The notes: generated by a model not told the origin, from the letters alone. A DNA stretch of 64,000 nucleotides from Ignavibacteriales bacterium (GCA_012517155.1 JAAYVN010000026.1:101312-165311), one strand, 5' to 3'. Shown: positions 17,340-25,628, counted from the first letter of the stretch. Numbers and translations are program-made.

Positions 17340-19754
17340 TTAATTACCTCTTAATACAGCATTAAAATTACTTTTTATCTTTTCAATCAGACCAAAGAAA
17401 TCTGCATCAATCTCTTCGTCTTTTAGTGTCCTGTTAAAATCGTAATAAACTAGATTAAATGCAAGACTCCTTTTTCCGCTCCCCATCGATTCATTCTTAT
17501 ACAAATCAAACAAACTAATCTCCTTAAGAAGTTCCGAAGACGATTTTTTTATAAAATCATTTATCTCGCTGTATTTTACCTTATCATCGAAAATAAAGGC
17601 AAAATCCTTCTGAATTTTAGGAAATCTTAAGAGATCCTTAAACTTTGGAAATGGTCTTTGCACTGATTTTAATTCTGAAAGCGAAAGTTCAAAACAATAC
17701 ACTTCCTGGTTTATTCCATACTCTTTAAGAACATTCTTGCTTATTGATCCACCAAACCCTATCGGATGAGTTTTGCCGTCTTTCTGGACAGTCAGCTCGC
17801 ATGATAAATCAAAAAGATTATTCTGGGTCGAATAATAGGAATATGAAACGAAATTATCAAGTAAAAAATTCGAAACTATTAAGTTGAGTATACTTTTTAT
17901 GTCAAAAAAATCAAATTTTCGTGGTTTTGTTAGCCATTCTTCCTGGTTTGCCTCTCCTGTAATAAGGAAAAGTGCTTTTTTATCTTCTGTGAAATCACTG
18001 AAAGTCGCAGGCTTAGGATTTACAAGATTAAAAACTGAACCAATTTCAAACAAACGCAAATTCTTTTCACTTACATTAATATTTTTTGCAGTCATCTCAA
18101 TCGCTCCCGGGATCAGGGATGTCCTCAACCGGGATAGCTCAATGCTCTGGGGGTTAAGCATTGTTATCGGTTTACCATAAAGTGCCGCGGTTTTTTCACT
18201 CAGCAACGTATTCCCGTATGCTTCATTAAAACCAAGTCCCACAAAAATGTTCCTCAATCTCGAAGCTAATATCGTATCATCATTTTTCTTTTCTAACGAA
18301 ATTGCGATTCTCTCTACTGGGGGTATAAAACCGTAACCGTATATCCTGGCGATTTCTTCAATTAGATCTATTTCTCGTTCACAGTCTGGTCGGAAAAGGG
18401 GAGAGTTTACTATAAACTTATCCTCTTTCTTTTCCGTTATTGAAAAACCTAGTGAAGTAAGTATTTTTTCAATTTTATCAGTTTCAATACTGTAACCCAA
18501 AATCCTTTCAACCTGACTTAATCTTAACGTTATCTGAGGTTCTGATATTTTCTCGGGATAAATATCTATATGTCCCTCAACAACAGTTCCTCCTGTTAAA
18601 GATGCTATTAACTCTGCTGCTCTTTCAGCAGCTTCAAGTGTTATCGAAGGGTTACATCCTCTTTCAAATCTATAGGAAGAATCAGTTGAAAGTCCAAGCA
18701 TTTTGGAGGATTTCCTTATCGATGATGGATTGAAATACGCACTCTCGATTAGAATGTTCTTCGTAATTTCAGTAACTTCAGAGTTTTCCCCACCCATTAT
18801 TCCCGCAATAGCAACTGGTTTTATCCCATCGCAGATAAGTAAAGTCTCAGGATCAATTTTTCTCTCCTTCGAATCAAGCGTTATAAATGATTCAGTACTT
18901 CCGGCTTTCCTTACAATTATTTTACTTCCGCTTAGATGCGTCATATCGAATGCATGTAGAGGTTGTCCAAGTTCCATGAGTATAAAATTTGTTACATCCA
19001 CAACATTATTGATCGGCCTTAAACCCACCGCCTTTATTTTATCTTTGAGCCAGTCGGGGGAATCTTTCACTGTAACATTCTGAACGATCTTAGCAGAATA
19101 CCGGGGGGCCAGTTCTGGATTCTTTATCTCTATGCTGAAAATGGAAGAAGCTGCATTTGAATTGGATAAAGTTGGAAAGCTTGGTAGATTAAGCTCTCTG
19201 TCGAAAATTGCAGCAAGATCACGCGCAACTCCTGTATGAGAAAGTGCATCGGGACGGTTTGGTGTTATTCCAACTTCAAAAATAATATCATTTAGTTTCA
19301 AGGCCTCAGTTATTGGCGTCCCCTCCACGCTATCTTCCGATAGCACCATAATTCCCGAATGATCGTTACTTATCATTAACTCGGCTTCCGAACACAACAT
19401 CCCAAATGATTCCACCCCTCTTATTTTAGCTTTCGAAAGCTTGAAATTATTTTGTGGAACCACCGCTCCCATTTTCCCCAAAACAACTTTTTGATTTGCT
19501 GCAACATTTGGTGCCCCGCAAATTATCTGCAATGTCTCTTTTCCGTCAAAAACTTTGCACAGAGTTAGCTTATCCGCATTAGGATGCCGCCCGGCTTCAA
19601 CAACCTTCGCAACAACAAAGCCTTTATATATCTCGTTCTGATTCTCAAAACTTTCAACCTCCAGTCCGCACATCGTTAGTGTCGTTTCGATTTCTCCGAA
19701 AGATATGCCTGTGAGATCAACGTATTCTTTTAGCCAATTTAGTGATATCTTCAA
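17340..19754 (-). CDS. pheT: Phenylalanyl-tRNA synthetase beta subunit
   Basis: At 804 residues this is a full-length bacterial PheT. It contains the N-terminal tRNA-binding (EMAP-like) domain (about 40-150, VVAKVVEAGRHPNADKLTLC), the B3/B4 editing region, the B5 domain and a C-terminal ferredoxin-fold anticodon-binding domain (RFPKIQKDFAFIFDD onward). It joins the alpha subunit encoded 27 bp upstream in an alpha2-beta2 enzyme that charges tRNA-Phe. Confidence 0.97.
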   Translation of the reverse strand: MKISLNWLKEYVDLTGISFGEIETTLTMCGLEVESFENQNEIYKGFVVAKVVEAGRHPNADKLTLCKVFDGKETLQIICGAPNVAANQKVVLGKMGAVVPQNNFKLSKAKIRGVESFGMLCSEAELMISNDHSGIMVLSEDSVEGTPITEALKLNDIIFEVGITPNRPDALSHTGVARDLAAIFDRELNLPSFPTLSNSNAASSIFSIEIKNPELAPRYSAKIVQNVTVKDSPDWLKDKIKAVGLRPINNVVDVTNFILMELGQPLHAFDMTHLSGSKIIVRKAGSTESFITLDSKERKIDPETLLICDGIKPVAIAGIMGGENSEVTEITKNILIESAYFNPSSIRKSSKMLGLSTDSSYRFERGCNPSITLEAAERAAELIASLTGGTVVEGHIDIYPEKISEPQITLRLSQVERILGYSIETDKIEKILTSLGFSITEKKEDKFIVNSPLFRPDCEREIDLIEEIARIYGYGFIPPVERIAISLEKKNDDTILASRLRNIFVGLGFNEAYGNTLLSEKTAALYGKPITMLNPQSIELSRLRTSLIPGAIEMTAKNINVSEKNLRLFEIGSVFNLVNPKPATFSDFTEDKKALFLITGEANQEEWLTKPRKFDFFDIKSILNLIVSNFLLDNFVSYSYYSTQNNLFDLSCELTVQKDGKTHPIGFGGSISKNVLKEYGINQEVYCFELSLSELKSVQRPFPKFKDLLRFPKIQKDFAFIFDDKVKYSEINDFIKKSSSELLKEISLFDLYKNESMGSGKRSLAFNLVYYDFNRTLKDEEIDADFFGLIEKIKSNFNAVLRGN

Positions 19755-19781
19755 TTTTTTGCTCCGGTTAAAATAAGAAAA

Positions 19782-20804
19782 TTATTTGAGTGCGGGGAAC
19801 TGCTTTAGGAATCTGACATCGTTCTCAAAAAAGATCCTTATATCAGTAATATTATATTTTAGTAATGCTATTCTTTCTATACCCATTCCAAATGCATATC
19901 CGGAATATACATCCGGATCCAGATTAACTGATTTGAAGACATTCGGATCCACCATTCCGCATCCAAGTATCTCTAGCCATCCGCTGTGCTTGCAGATTCT
20001 GCATCCTTCTCCCTTACAGATAAAACATGTTATATCCATTTCAGCTGAAGGTTCCGTGAAAGGGAAGTAGCTTGCCCTGAAACGGAATTTAATATCTGAA
20101 CCGTAAAACTGCTTTGCAAATGCAACCAGTGTCCCCTTTAATTCTGCAAACGTTACTTTATGGTCAACAAATATTCCGTCAATTTGATGGAATTGATAAT
20201 GGCTCCTTGTCGAAACCGCCTCGTTCCTGAACACTTTCCCTGGCATTATTGCTCTCACTGGGGGGGCTTGCTTCTCCATTATTCTTATCTGTACCGGCGT
20301 TGTATGTGTTCTTAAAAGGAAAGTATCATTTATGAAAAATGTGTCTTGCATATCTCTGGCAGGATGATCCGGAGCAAAGTTCAATGCTTCAAAATTATAA
20401 TAGTCAGACTCTATCTCTGGCCCTTCATAAACACCAAACCCCAAAGTCTTGAAAATATCTGTTATCTCCTCCATAGTTTGTGTAATTATATGCTTTGAGC
20501 CTAAAGGAAGAGCTCGTGCCGGTAATGATAAATCTATCGTTTCTTTGGAAGAACTTCCTGCTGAATCAATTCGCTCCTTTATCTCCTTAAATGAACTCTC
20601 AACAAAATTTTTGAGCAAATTGAGTTCTTTTCCTATAGCCGGTTTATCCTCCTTCGCTACGTTTTTTAGGTCAGATAATAATGCCGGTAACAAACCGTTT
20701 TTTGAAAGATACTTGATCCTCAAAATCTCTAGTGCTTTTGTATCGCTTACGGAAGCTGATTCGGTTATAAAAGAATTTTTTATTGATAAGATACGTTCAT
20801 TCAT
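19782..20804 (-). CDS. pheS: Phenylalanyl-tRNA synthetase alpha subunit
   Basis: The 340-residue class II synthetase subunit has an N-terminal coiled coil that binds tRNA and a catalytic domain with motif 2 (FRNEAVSTRSHYQFHQIDGIF) and motif 3 (GYAFGMGIERIALLKY). It forms the catalytic half of PheRS with PheT. It is the fifth gene of the thrS operon and is separated from rplT by a strong hairpin that may regulate it. Confidence 0.97.
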   Translation of the reverse strand: MNERILSIKNSFITESASVSDTKALEILRIKYLSKNGLLPALLSDLKNVAKEDKPAIGKELNLLKNFVESSFKEIKERIDSAGSSSKETIDLSLPARALPLGSKHIITQTMEEITDIFKTLGFGVYEGPEIESDYYNFEALNFAPDHPARDMQDTFFINDTFLLRTHTTPVQIRIMEKQAPPVRAIMPGKVFRNEAVSTRSHYQFHQIDGIFVDHKVTFAELKGTLVAFAKQFYGSDIKFRFRASYFPFTEPSAEMDITCFICKGEGCRICKHSGWLEILGCGMVDPNVFKSVNLDPDVYSGYAFGMGIERIALLKYNITDIRIFFENDVRFLKQFPALK

Positions 20805-20830
20805 GTGATGCCCGTCTGGATGGATTTATA

Positions 20831-20868
20831 GAAAAGAAATGCCCCCCACTTCTTCTTGAAGTGAGGGG
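20831..20868 (-). promoter_or_regulatory. Hairpin between rplT and pheS, possible attenuator or terminator
   Basis: On the minus strand an 11-bp stem (CCCCTCACTTC with GAAGTGGGGGG, one T-G pair) and a 5-base loop are followed by the T-rich but interrupted CATTTCTTTTC. The pheST start follows about 27 bp later. The T tract is weaker than in standard terminators, so partial termination or attenuation is plausible; in E. coli pheST is also controlled by attenuation. Confidence 0.6.
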
Positions 20869-20874
20869 ATGGAA

Positions 20875-21222
20875 TTAATTTTGTACATAGGTTACTAAAT
20901 CAGAAAAGCTCTTTGGATTCTCAACTGCTAATGCAGCAAGGACTTTTCGATTTATCTTTACACCCTTTGCATCAAGTAGGTGTATTAATTTCGAGTATGT
21001 TAATCCATACTGACGTGCTGCAGCATTGATTCTTACTATCCATAGCGATCTGAACGTCCTCTTTTTTAGTTTTCTGTCACGATATGCATGTACTAGGCCT
21101 TTTTCAACTGAATTCTTTGCTACTGTCCATACATTTCCACGAGCGCCCCAATAGCCTTTGGCTCTTTTGAGGACTTTTTTTCGTCTTGCTCGTGATGCAA
21201 CTTTGTTTTTTGATCTTGGCAT
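20875..21222 (-). CDS. rplT: 50S ribosomal protein L20
   Basis: The 115-residue basic protein matches L20 throughout (start [16 protein letters not shown], motifs [12 protein letters not shown] and [15 protein letters not shown]). It binds 23S rRNA early in large-subunit assembly and in many bacteria represses the infC-rpmI-rplT operon. It lies 10 bp after rpmI with a good ribosome binding site (GGAGG). Confidence 0.98.
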   Translation of the reverse strand: MPRSKNKVASRARRKKVLKRAKGYWGARGNVWTVAKNSVEKGLVHAYRDRKLKKRTFRSLWIVRINAAARQYGLTYSKLIHLLDAKGVKINRKVLAALAVENPKSFSDLVTYVQN

Positions 21223-21232
21223 ATTTCCTCCT

Positions 21233-21424
21233 TTATCCCAGCATTATATTTACACGTTTGAAATCTTGCTCCGATATTAATGTCGTCTGTCGGAGTTTTC
21301 TTTTCCTTTTGGTGCTCTTGGAGGTCAATATATGACTTTTATACGCTTTCTTGCGTTTTATAAGACCTGATGCAGTTACTTTGAACGTTTTTGAAGCACC
21401 ACGGTTACTTTTCATTTTTGGCAT
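21233..21424 (-). CDS. rpmI: 50S ribosomal protein L35
   Basis: The 63-residue product begins [20 protein letters not shown], the standard L35 N-terminus, and contains the basic [13 protein letters not shown] region. Length is normal. It lies between infC and rplT, the conserved order for initiation factor 3 and these two ribosomal proteins. Confidence 0.97.
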   Translation of the reverse strand: MPKMKSNRGASKTFKVTASGLIKRKKAYKSHILTSKSTKRKRKLRQTTLISEQDFKRVNIMLG

Positions 21425-21433
21425 AGCTTTACC

Positions 21434-21967
21434 TTATTTTTTTTTAGTTTTTGTTTTTAATGGAACCACTATTATATTCATGTTTCGTCCCTCCATTTTC
21501 ATAGGACTTTCTATTTTTGCAATATCCTTTATTCTTTCTATAAATCTGTTCAATATATCTTCACCAAGATTCGTGTATGCCATCTCCCGTCCCTTAAACA
21601 GAACTGCGGCTTTCACTTTATGACCTTCCTCCAAAAAAGAAATTGCATGTTTAGTCTTAAATTCAAAATCATGAACGTCTGTATTCGGATGAAATCGGAT
21701 TTCTTTTAACAAAGAGATAAATTGATTCTTCTTCTGTGTCTTGTCTCTCTTTTGCTGTTCATACTTGAATTTTCCAAAATTAATAATTTTGCAGACTGGG
21801 GGATCAGCCTTCGGAGCGATCTCTACTAAATCTAGATTTCGTTCATTTGCAAGTCTTAACCCGTCTTTTACTAGAAAGATACCTAATTGTGTACCATCCT
21901 GATCAATCACCCTTACCTTCGGTGATTTGATTTCTTCATTTACGCGAATTTCATCTACTTGGGAGAT
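21434..21967 (-). CDS. infC: Translation initiation factor IF-3, probable AUC start
   Basis: IF-3 binds the 30S subunit and enforces start-codon fidelity. An in-frame GTG at 21910 would remove the conserved N-terminal strand; the frame continues upstream through VDEIRVNEEIKSPKVRVIDQ to an in-frame TAA at 21968-21970. No ATG, GTG or TTG fits this longer reading, but an ATC at 21965-21967 follows AGAGGTG with 4 bases between, an ideal ribosome binding site. This gives 178 residues. A rare start (AUU, AUC or AUA) is the known autoregulatory device of infC; AUC is used in Myxococcus. An ATT at 21947-21949 is a less supported alternative. The gene lies 21 bp after thrS. Confidence 0.9.
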   Translation of the reverse strand: MSQVDEIRVNEEIKSPKVRVIDQDGTQLGIFLVKDGLRLANERNLDLVEIAPKADPPVCKIINFGKFKYEQQKRDKTQKKNQFISLLKEIRFHPNTDVHDFEFKTKHAISFLEEGHKVKAAVLFKGREMAYTNLGEDILNRFIERIKDIAKIESPMKMEGRNMNIIVVPLKTKTKKK

Positions 21968-21988
21968 TTAACACCTCTTCTTTTGTTG

Positions 21989-23911
21989 TTAAATTTTATT
22001 CTTAATTTCTTCTTTTAATTGAGCCAAAAAGCCCTCCATCTGGAATGTTCCCAGATCTCCAACTTTATGCTTCCTTACCGAAATAGCTGAGGAATTCATT
22101 TCCTTCTCTCCTACAATCACCATATATGGTGTCTTCTGAGATTCCCAGTCACGGATCTTAAAGCCTATCTTCTCATTCCTCTTGTCTGTTTCACTTCTTA
22201 TATCATTTTTCAATAGTTCATCATTTATTTTTTCTGCATATTCAAAGTAATTCTGCGATACCGGGATAACAGCCACTTGTACTGGTGATAACCAAAGTGG
22301 GAAGGCTCCCGCATAATGCTCAATCAATACACCGAAAAATCTTTCCAATGAACCCAGCAGTGCCCTGTGAATCATATATGGACGATGTTCCTTCCCATCC
22401 TCGCCTATGAAAGTCAGTCCGAATCTTTCAGGCAGATTGAAATCAAACTGTATGGTGCTCAACTGCCATTCACGCCGTAATGCATCCTTGATTTTTATAT
22501 CAATTTTAGGACCGTAAAAAGCTCCGCCTCCTTCATCAAGTACATAAGGAGTGTTCTCTTTCTCAAGCGCTGTAATTAATGATTTGGTAGCGCTTTCCCA
22601 TTCTTCATCATGTCCTTCAATAGCTTTTTCCGGCTTTGTGGCAATATAAAAATTCATATCGCTGAAACCGAATGAAGTCAGCATATGCTTGCAAAATCTC
22701 ACCGTACGTATAATCTCCGACTCCATCTGATCCGGAGTGCAGAATATATGCGCATCATCTTGAGTGAATCCTCTCACCCTTAATAATCCGTGGAGTACTC
22801 CGCTCTTTTCATATCTGTACACTGTCCCTAACTCAGCCCATCTCAATGGAAGATCTCGGTATGAGTATAGTTTCGTCTGATAAATCAAAATATGGAAAGG
22901 GCAATTCATCGGTTTGATATAGTAATCATTCTCATCAATCGACATCTTGGAATACATATTTTCTTTGTAATTTACCAGATGTCCCGATGTTTCCCATAAC
23001 CAGCTTTTACCCATATGCGGCGAGAACAATAACTCATATCCATTCCTTAAATGTTCCTGACGCCAGAATTCTTCAATAATATACCTTATTCTTGCTCCCT
23101 TTGGATGCCAGTATATCAATCCTGCACCGGCTTCATCATGTATACTGAAAAGATCCAGTGCTTTGCCGATCTTTCTGTGATCTCGTTTCTTCGCCTCTTC
23201 AAGAAATGCTATATGATCATCAAGCATCTTCTTCTTTGGAAATGAAATTCCGTAAATTCGTTGTAACTGTTTGTTCTTCTCATCCCCTCTCCAGTAAGAC
23301 CCGGATACCGAAAGCAACTTGACAAACTTGATCTTGCTCGTATCGGGTATATGAGGTCCGGTACAAAGATCAGTAAAAGAACCTTCCCTATAAATAGATA
23401 TAACTGCATCATCCGGTAATTCACTCAGAATTTCCAATTTGTAATTATCCCCAACCTTTGTAAAGAAATCAATAGCCTCGGTTTTTGGAAGTACTACCCG
23501 GTTAAAAGGATTTGCATTTCCTGCCAACTCAAGCATTTTATCTTCAATTGACTTAAGATCTTCTTCACTCAGTTTATGTTCAATGTCAATATCATAATAA
23601 AATCCGGACTCAACTGCAGGACCCACACCAAACTTTGCTCCTGGATAAAGTTCGGTTATGGCATGTGCCATTAAGTGTGATGTCGAATGCCAGTACGTCT
23701 CCCGTCCTTCAGACTCATCGAATGTGAAGAATTTAACTGATGCGTTTTTATGAATGTTGGAGGAAAGATCAACAAGAACCCCATCAAGTGTCGCCACTAA
23801 GGCGGACTCTCCAAGGCGCTGTGAAATTGAACGGGCTACTTCCATTAAGGTCGTTCCCGCTGAATACGGTTTACTGTTCCCGTCAGGGAATGTTATTTCT
23901 ATACTTTTCAT
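21989..23911 (-). CDS. thrS: Threonyl-tRNA synthetase
   Basis: The 640-residue enzyme has the full bacterial layout: an N-terminal TGS domain (1-62), the second additional/editing domain with HSTSHLMAHAI, a class II catalytic core with the zinc cysteine in KPMNCPFHI, motif 2 in RYEKSGVLHGLLRVRGFTQDD, and a C-terminal anticodon-binding domain. It is the first gene of the minus-strand translation operon (thrS-infC-rpmI-rplT-pheST), the same order as in E. coli. A terminator hairpin sits only about 15 bp before its start codon. Confidence 0.98.
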   Translation of the reverse strand: MKSIEITFPDGNSKPYSAGTTLMEVARSISQRLGESALVATLDGVLVDLSSNIHKNASVKFFTFDESEGRETYWHSTSHLMAHAITELYPGAKFGVGPAVESGFYYDIDIEHKLSEEDLKSIEDKMLELAGNANPFNRVVLPKTEAIDFFTKVGDNYKLEILSELPDDAVISIYREGSFTDLCTGPHIPDTSKIKFVKLLSVSGSYWRGDEKNKQLQRIYGISFPKKKMLDDHIAFLEEAKKRDHRKIGKALDLFSIHDEAGAGLIYWHPKGARIRYIIEEFWRQEHLRNGYELLFSPHMGKSWLWETSGHLVNYKENMYSKMSIDENDYYIKPMNCPFHILIYQTKLYSYRDLPLRWAELGTVYRYEKSGVLHGLLRVRGFTQDDAHIFCTPDQMESEIIRTVRFCKHMLTSFGFSDMNFYIATKPEKAIEGHDEEWESATKSLITALEKENTPYVLDEGGGAFYGPKIDIKIKDALRREWQLSTIQFDFNLPERFGLTFIGEDGKEHRPYMIHRALLGSLERFFGVLIEHYAGAFPLWLSPVQVAVIPVSQNYFEYAEKINDELLKNDIRSETDKRNEKIGFKIRDWESQKTPYMVIVGEKEMNSSAISVRKHKVGDLGTFQMEGFLAQLKEEIKNKI

Positions 23912-23925
23912 TATCTCGAAATTTT

Positions 23926-23950
23926 ATAAAAAACCGGAGTAAACTCCGGT
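23926..23950 (-). terminator. Terminator after the tRNA pair, immediately upstream of thrS
   Basis: A 7-bp stem ACCGGAG/CTCCGGT with a four-base loop (TTTA) is followed by TTTTTTAT on the minus strand. It ends the tRNA-Leu/tRNA-Val transcript. Because the thrS ATG is at 23911, there is little room for a separate promoter after it, so thrS transcription must read through or start within the tRNA region. Confidence 0.85.
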
Positions 23951-23961
23951 CAATGCATTTG

Positions 23962-24036
23962 TGGGTTCTATAGGATTCGAACCTATGACCTTCTGCACGT
24001 CAAGCAGACGCTCTAACCAAACTGAGCTAAGAACCC
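23962..24036 (-). tRNA. tRNA-Val (anticodon GAC)
   Basis: The cloverleaf is complete: acceptor GGGTTCT/AGAACCC, D arm GCTC/GAGC, anticodon stem TCTGC/GCAGA with loop TTGACGT giving GAC (Val), a 5-base variable loop, and T arm ATAGG/CCTAT with loop TTCGAAT. The discriminator is A. The 3' CCA is not encoded. Confidence 0.96.
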
Positions 24037-24046
24037 CAGTTTGTAG

Positions 24047-24132
24047 TACCGAGGGCCGGACTCGAACCGGCACGGGTGAAACCACCCACAGGATTTTAAG
24101 TCCTGTGCGTCTACCAATTCCGCCACCCCGGC
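24047..24132 (-). tRNA. tRNA-Leu (anticodon TAA)
   Basis: This is a class II tRNA with a long variable arm (TGGGTGGTTTCACCC). Anticodon stem CAGGA/TCCTG encloses loop CTTAAAA, giving TAA (Leu). T arm GCCGG/CCGGC carries loop TTCGAGT. Acceptor GCCGGGG pairs with CCTCGGT using two G-U pairs, including the first pair. Discriminator A; no encoded CCA. It is transcribed with tRNA-Val. Confidence 0.96.
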
Positions 24133-24154
24133 GAAACTCAAAAAAATAAGAATA

Positions 24155-24185
24155 CAAATATAGATAAAAACTTATGAATTGCAAA
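24155..24185 (-). promoter_or_regulatory. Bacteroidota-type promoter of the tRNA-Leu/tRNA-Val unit
   Basis: Read on the minus strand, TTTG (24182-24185) is followed by exactly 19 bases and TATATTTG (24155-24162), a perfect match to the Bacteroidota consensus TTTG-N19-TAnnTTTG. The expected start point is about 15 bases before the mature tRNA-Leu 5' end. Confidence 0.75.
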
Positions 24186-24501
24186 GAAAAAATTATTTCG
24201 GAATGTCCCCCTCTGGCAAATAATGCAGTATAATAGCCTCCCAAAGTGTTTGACTTAACTTGATCCTGGTTTCCATTATATTAACGTAGTCCTTATTTTC
24301 TCATCTGAAGGAAATATGGTTTGAGTAAATATAAAATTAACCTTCCACCCCCCCCCGAAAAATTCCCCCTAACATTTCATCCTTTCTCAAAATACTTTCC
24401 AAACTATCACACAAAACTCGAAACATTTAACTCCCATAAAAACCCCAAAACATTCAAATTTTGCTATAGCTCAACCTCTTCTTTCCCATCTCCTATCGTT
24501 G
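24186..24501. other. Intergenic stretch left of the repeat array, no gene seen
   Basis: I see no supported gene here. The stretch holds a run of nine C followed by C-rich patches at about 24348-24372 and ends with CCCATCTCCTATCGTTG before the repeat array. A short open frame covering 24321-24515 has proline/phenylalanine-rich composition, no ribosome binding site and runs into the array, so I do not call it. The same kind of C-rich lead-in precedes the second array at 61739. Confidence 0.6.
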
Positions 24502-24567
24502 TGAATACGTACTGAATACGTACTGAATACGTACTGAATACGTACTGAATACGTAGTGAATACGTAC
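24502..24567. repeat. Tandem 11-bp repeat array 1 (TGAATACGTAC x6)
   Basis: Six directly adjacent copies of TGAATACGTAC lie in strict 11-base register; the fifth ends in G instead of C. TAA follows the last unit. Each unit contains the palindrome TACGTA. The array lies between the divergent tRNA unit and cmk. A related array is at 61739-61826. Confidence 0.95.
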
Positions 24568-24871
24568 TAACATGGACTAGACTCCCTTTAGAAAATCCCT
24601 CTATTTTGACCTGTTTTTACTTCCTTTCTCGTCTTTTCCAAAAATCCATTCAAATTTTAAGGTTTTATACATTCAAAGAACGGCTTCAAAGTCCAAAGCT
24701 CCAAACTCGCCCTGTTTTTCAACAAATTTCAAATTAATCACCTTCTTAACTTGGAAATTCGTCGATTCCTACTTAACTAATGTTATCTTTCTTCATCCTG
24801 GATCAGAACTTATCGGATTGATCCAATCACCAAACAATTACAAAAAATAGGATATTTTTAGTAATTTATGA
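24568..24871. other. Intergenic stretch between repeat array 1 and the cmk promoter
   Basis: This AT-rich stretch has no supported ORF, RNA gene or terminator. A weak inverted repeat GGATCA/TGATCC with a 13-base loop occurs near 24800-24824. I cannot assign a role to it. Confidence 0.5.
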
Positions 24872-24903
24872 TTGGGAAAATTATAAAAATTTTGGTATTT
24901 TTG
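24872..24903 (+). promoter_or_regulatory. Probable promoter of cmk, near-leaderless
   Basis: TTG (24872-24874), 21 bases, then TATTTTTG (24896-24903) matches the Bacteroidota -33/-7 pattern, with the spacer at the long end. Only six bases separate the -7 element from the cmk ATG, so the mRNA would have almost no 5' leader. Confidence 0.6.
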
Positions 24904-24909
24904 TAAGTT

Positions 24910-25593
24910 ATGACAAAATTAATTATTGCAATTGATGGGCCTGCTGGTTCAGGGAAAAGTACAACTGCTAAACTCGTCGCAAAACGGCTGAATTATACCT
25001 ATATTGATACCGGAGCTATGTATCGCGCAGTTACCTTTCTTGCTCTCGAAAAAGGTATTATAGATTCCCCGGATGAAATTAGCAGTATGACCAAAAACCT
25101 TTCAATTGAACTCGTCCCATCTGAATCTGGTGCCCGCATTTTTGTGGACAAAAGGGAATTGACTGAGGAAATTCGCTCTTTGACCGTTAACAAACGCGTT
25201 AGCGATGTCGCTGCAATTAAAGATGTTAGAAAAGAACTCGTCATAAAACAACAAGCGATGGGAAAAGCTGGTGGTGTTGTAATGGAGGGACGGGATATCG
25301 GCTCCGTAGTTTTTCCTGATGCAGATATTAAAGTTTTTTTAACTGCATATATTGACCGAAGAGCTGAACGGCGCCTCAAAGAATTTACTGAAAAAGGTAA
25401 GAATTTTTCTATTGATGAAATTAAAGAAAATCTTATTAACAGAGATAAAATAGACTCAAGCAGGGAAACTAGTCCCCTGAAAAAAACAGAAGAATATACG
25501 GAAGTGGACACAACCGAAATGACTATAGATCAACAGGTCGAAGCTATTGTTAATAAAGCTCGCGAACTAATAGAACTTAGAAAGGTTAAATAG
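24910..25593 (+). CDS. cmk: Cytidylate kinase
   Basis: The 227-residue enzyme phosphorylates CMP and dCMP. It has the P-loop GPAGSGKST (about 11-19), the YIDTGAMYRA substrate motif, GRDIGSVVFPDA and the LID-type arginines in RAERRLKEF. Length is typical. It is followed by ispH and rpsA, a cmk-ispH-rpsA order seen in many bacteria. The start has no Shine-Dalgarno and lies just after a predicted -7 element. Confidence 0.97.
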   Translation: MTKLIIAIDGPAGSGKSTTAKLVAKRLNYTYIDTGAMYRAVTFLALEKGIIDSPDEISSMTKNLSIELVPSESGARIFVDKRELTEEIRSLTVNKRVSDVAAIKDVRKELVIKQQAMGKAGGVVMEGRDIGSVVFPDADIKVFLTAYIDRRAERRLKEFTEKGKNFSIDEIKENLINRDKIDSSRETSPLKKTEEYTEVDTTEMTIDQQVEAIVNKARELIELRKVK

Positions 25594-25628
25594 TTGTTTA
25601 TATTAAATAACTATTAAGAGATAAGTAA

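Noticed and set aside
23924..24244. 106-codon minus-strand ORF across the tRNA region
   Set aside because: It covers two tRNA genes with complete cloverleafs and a terminator; the reading frame is accidental.
24321..24515. 64-codon plus-strand ORF (proline/phenylalanine rich)
   Set aside because: No ribosome binding site or promoter, biased by the local C-rich tract, and it runs into the 11-bp array.
24502..24567. CRISPR array
   Set aside because: The units are contiguous with no spacers, only 11 bases long, and no cas gene is present; same for 61739-61826.
24996..25511. 170-codon minus-strand ORF opposite cmk
   Set aside because: It mirrors a well-conserved kinase gene and shows composition typical of an antisense shadow.
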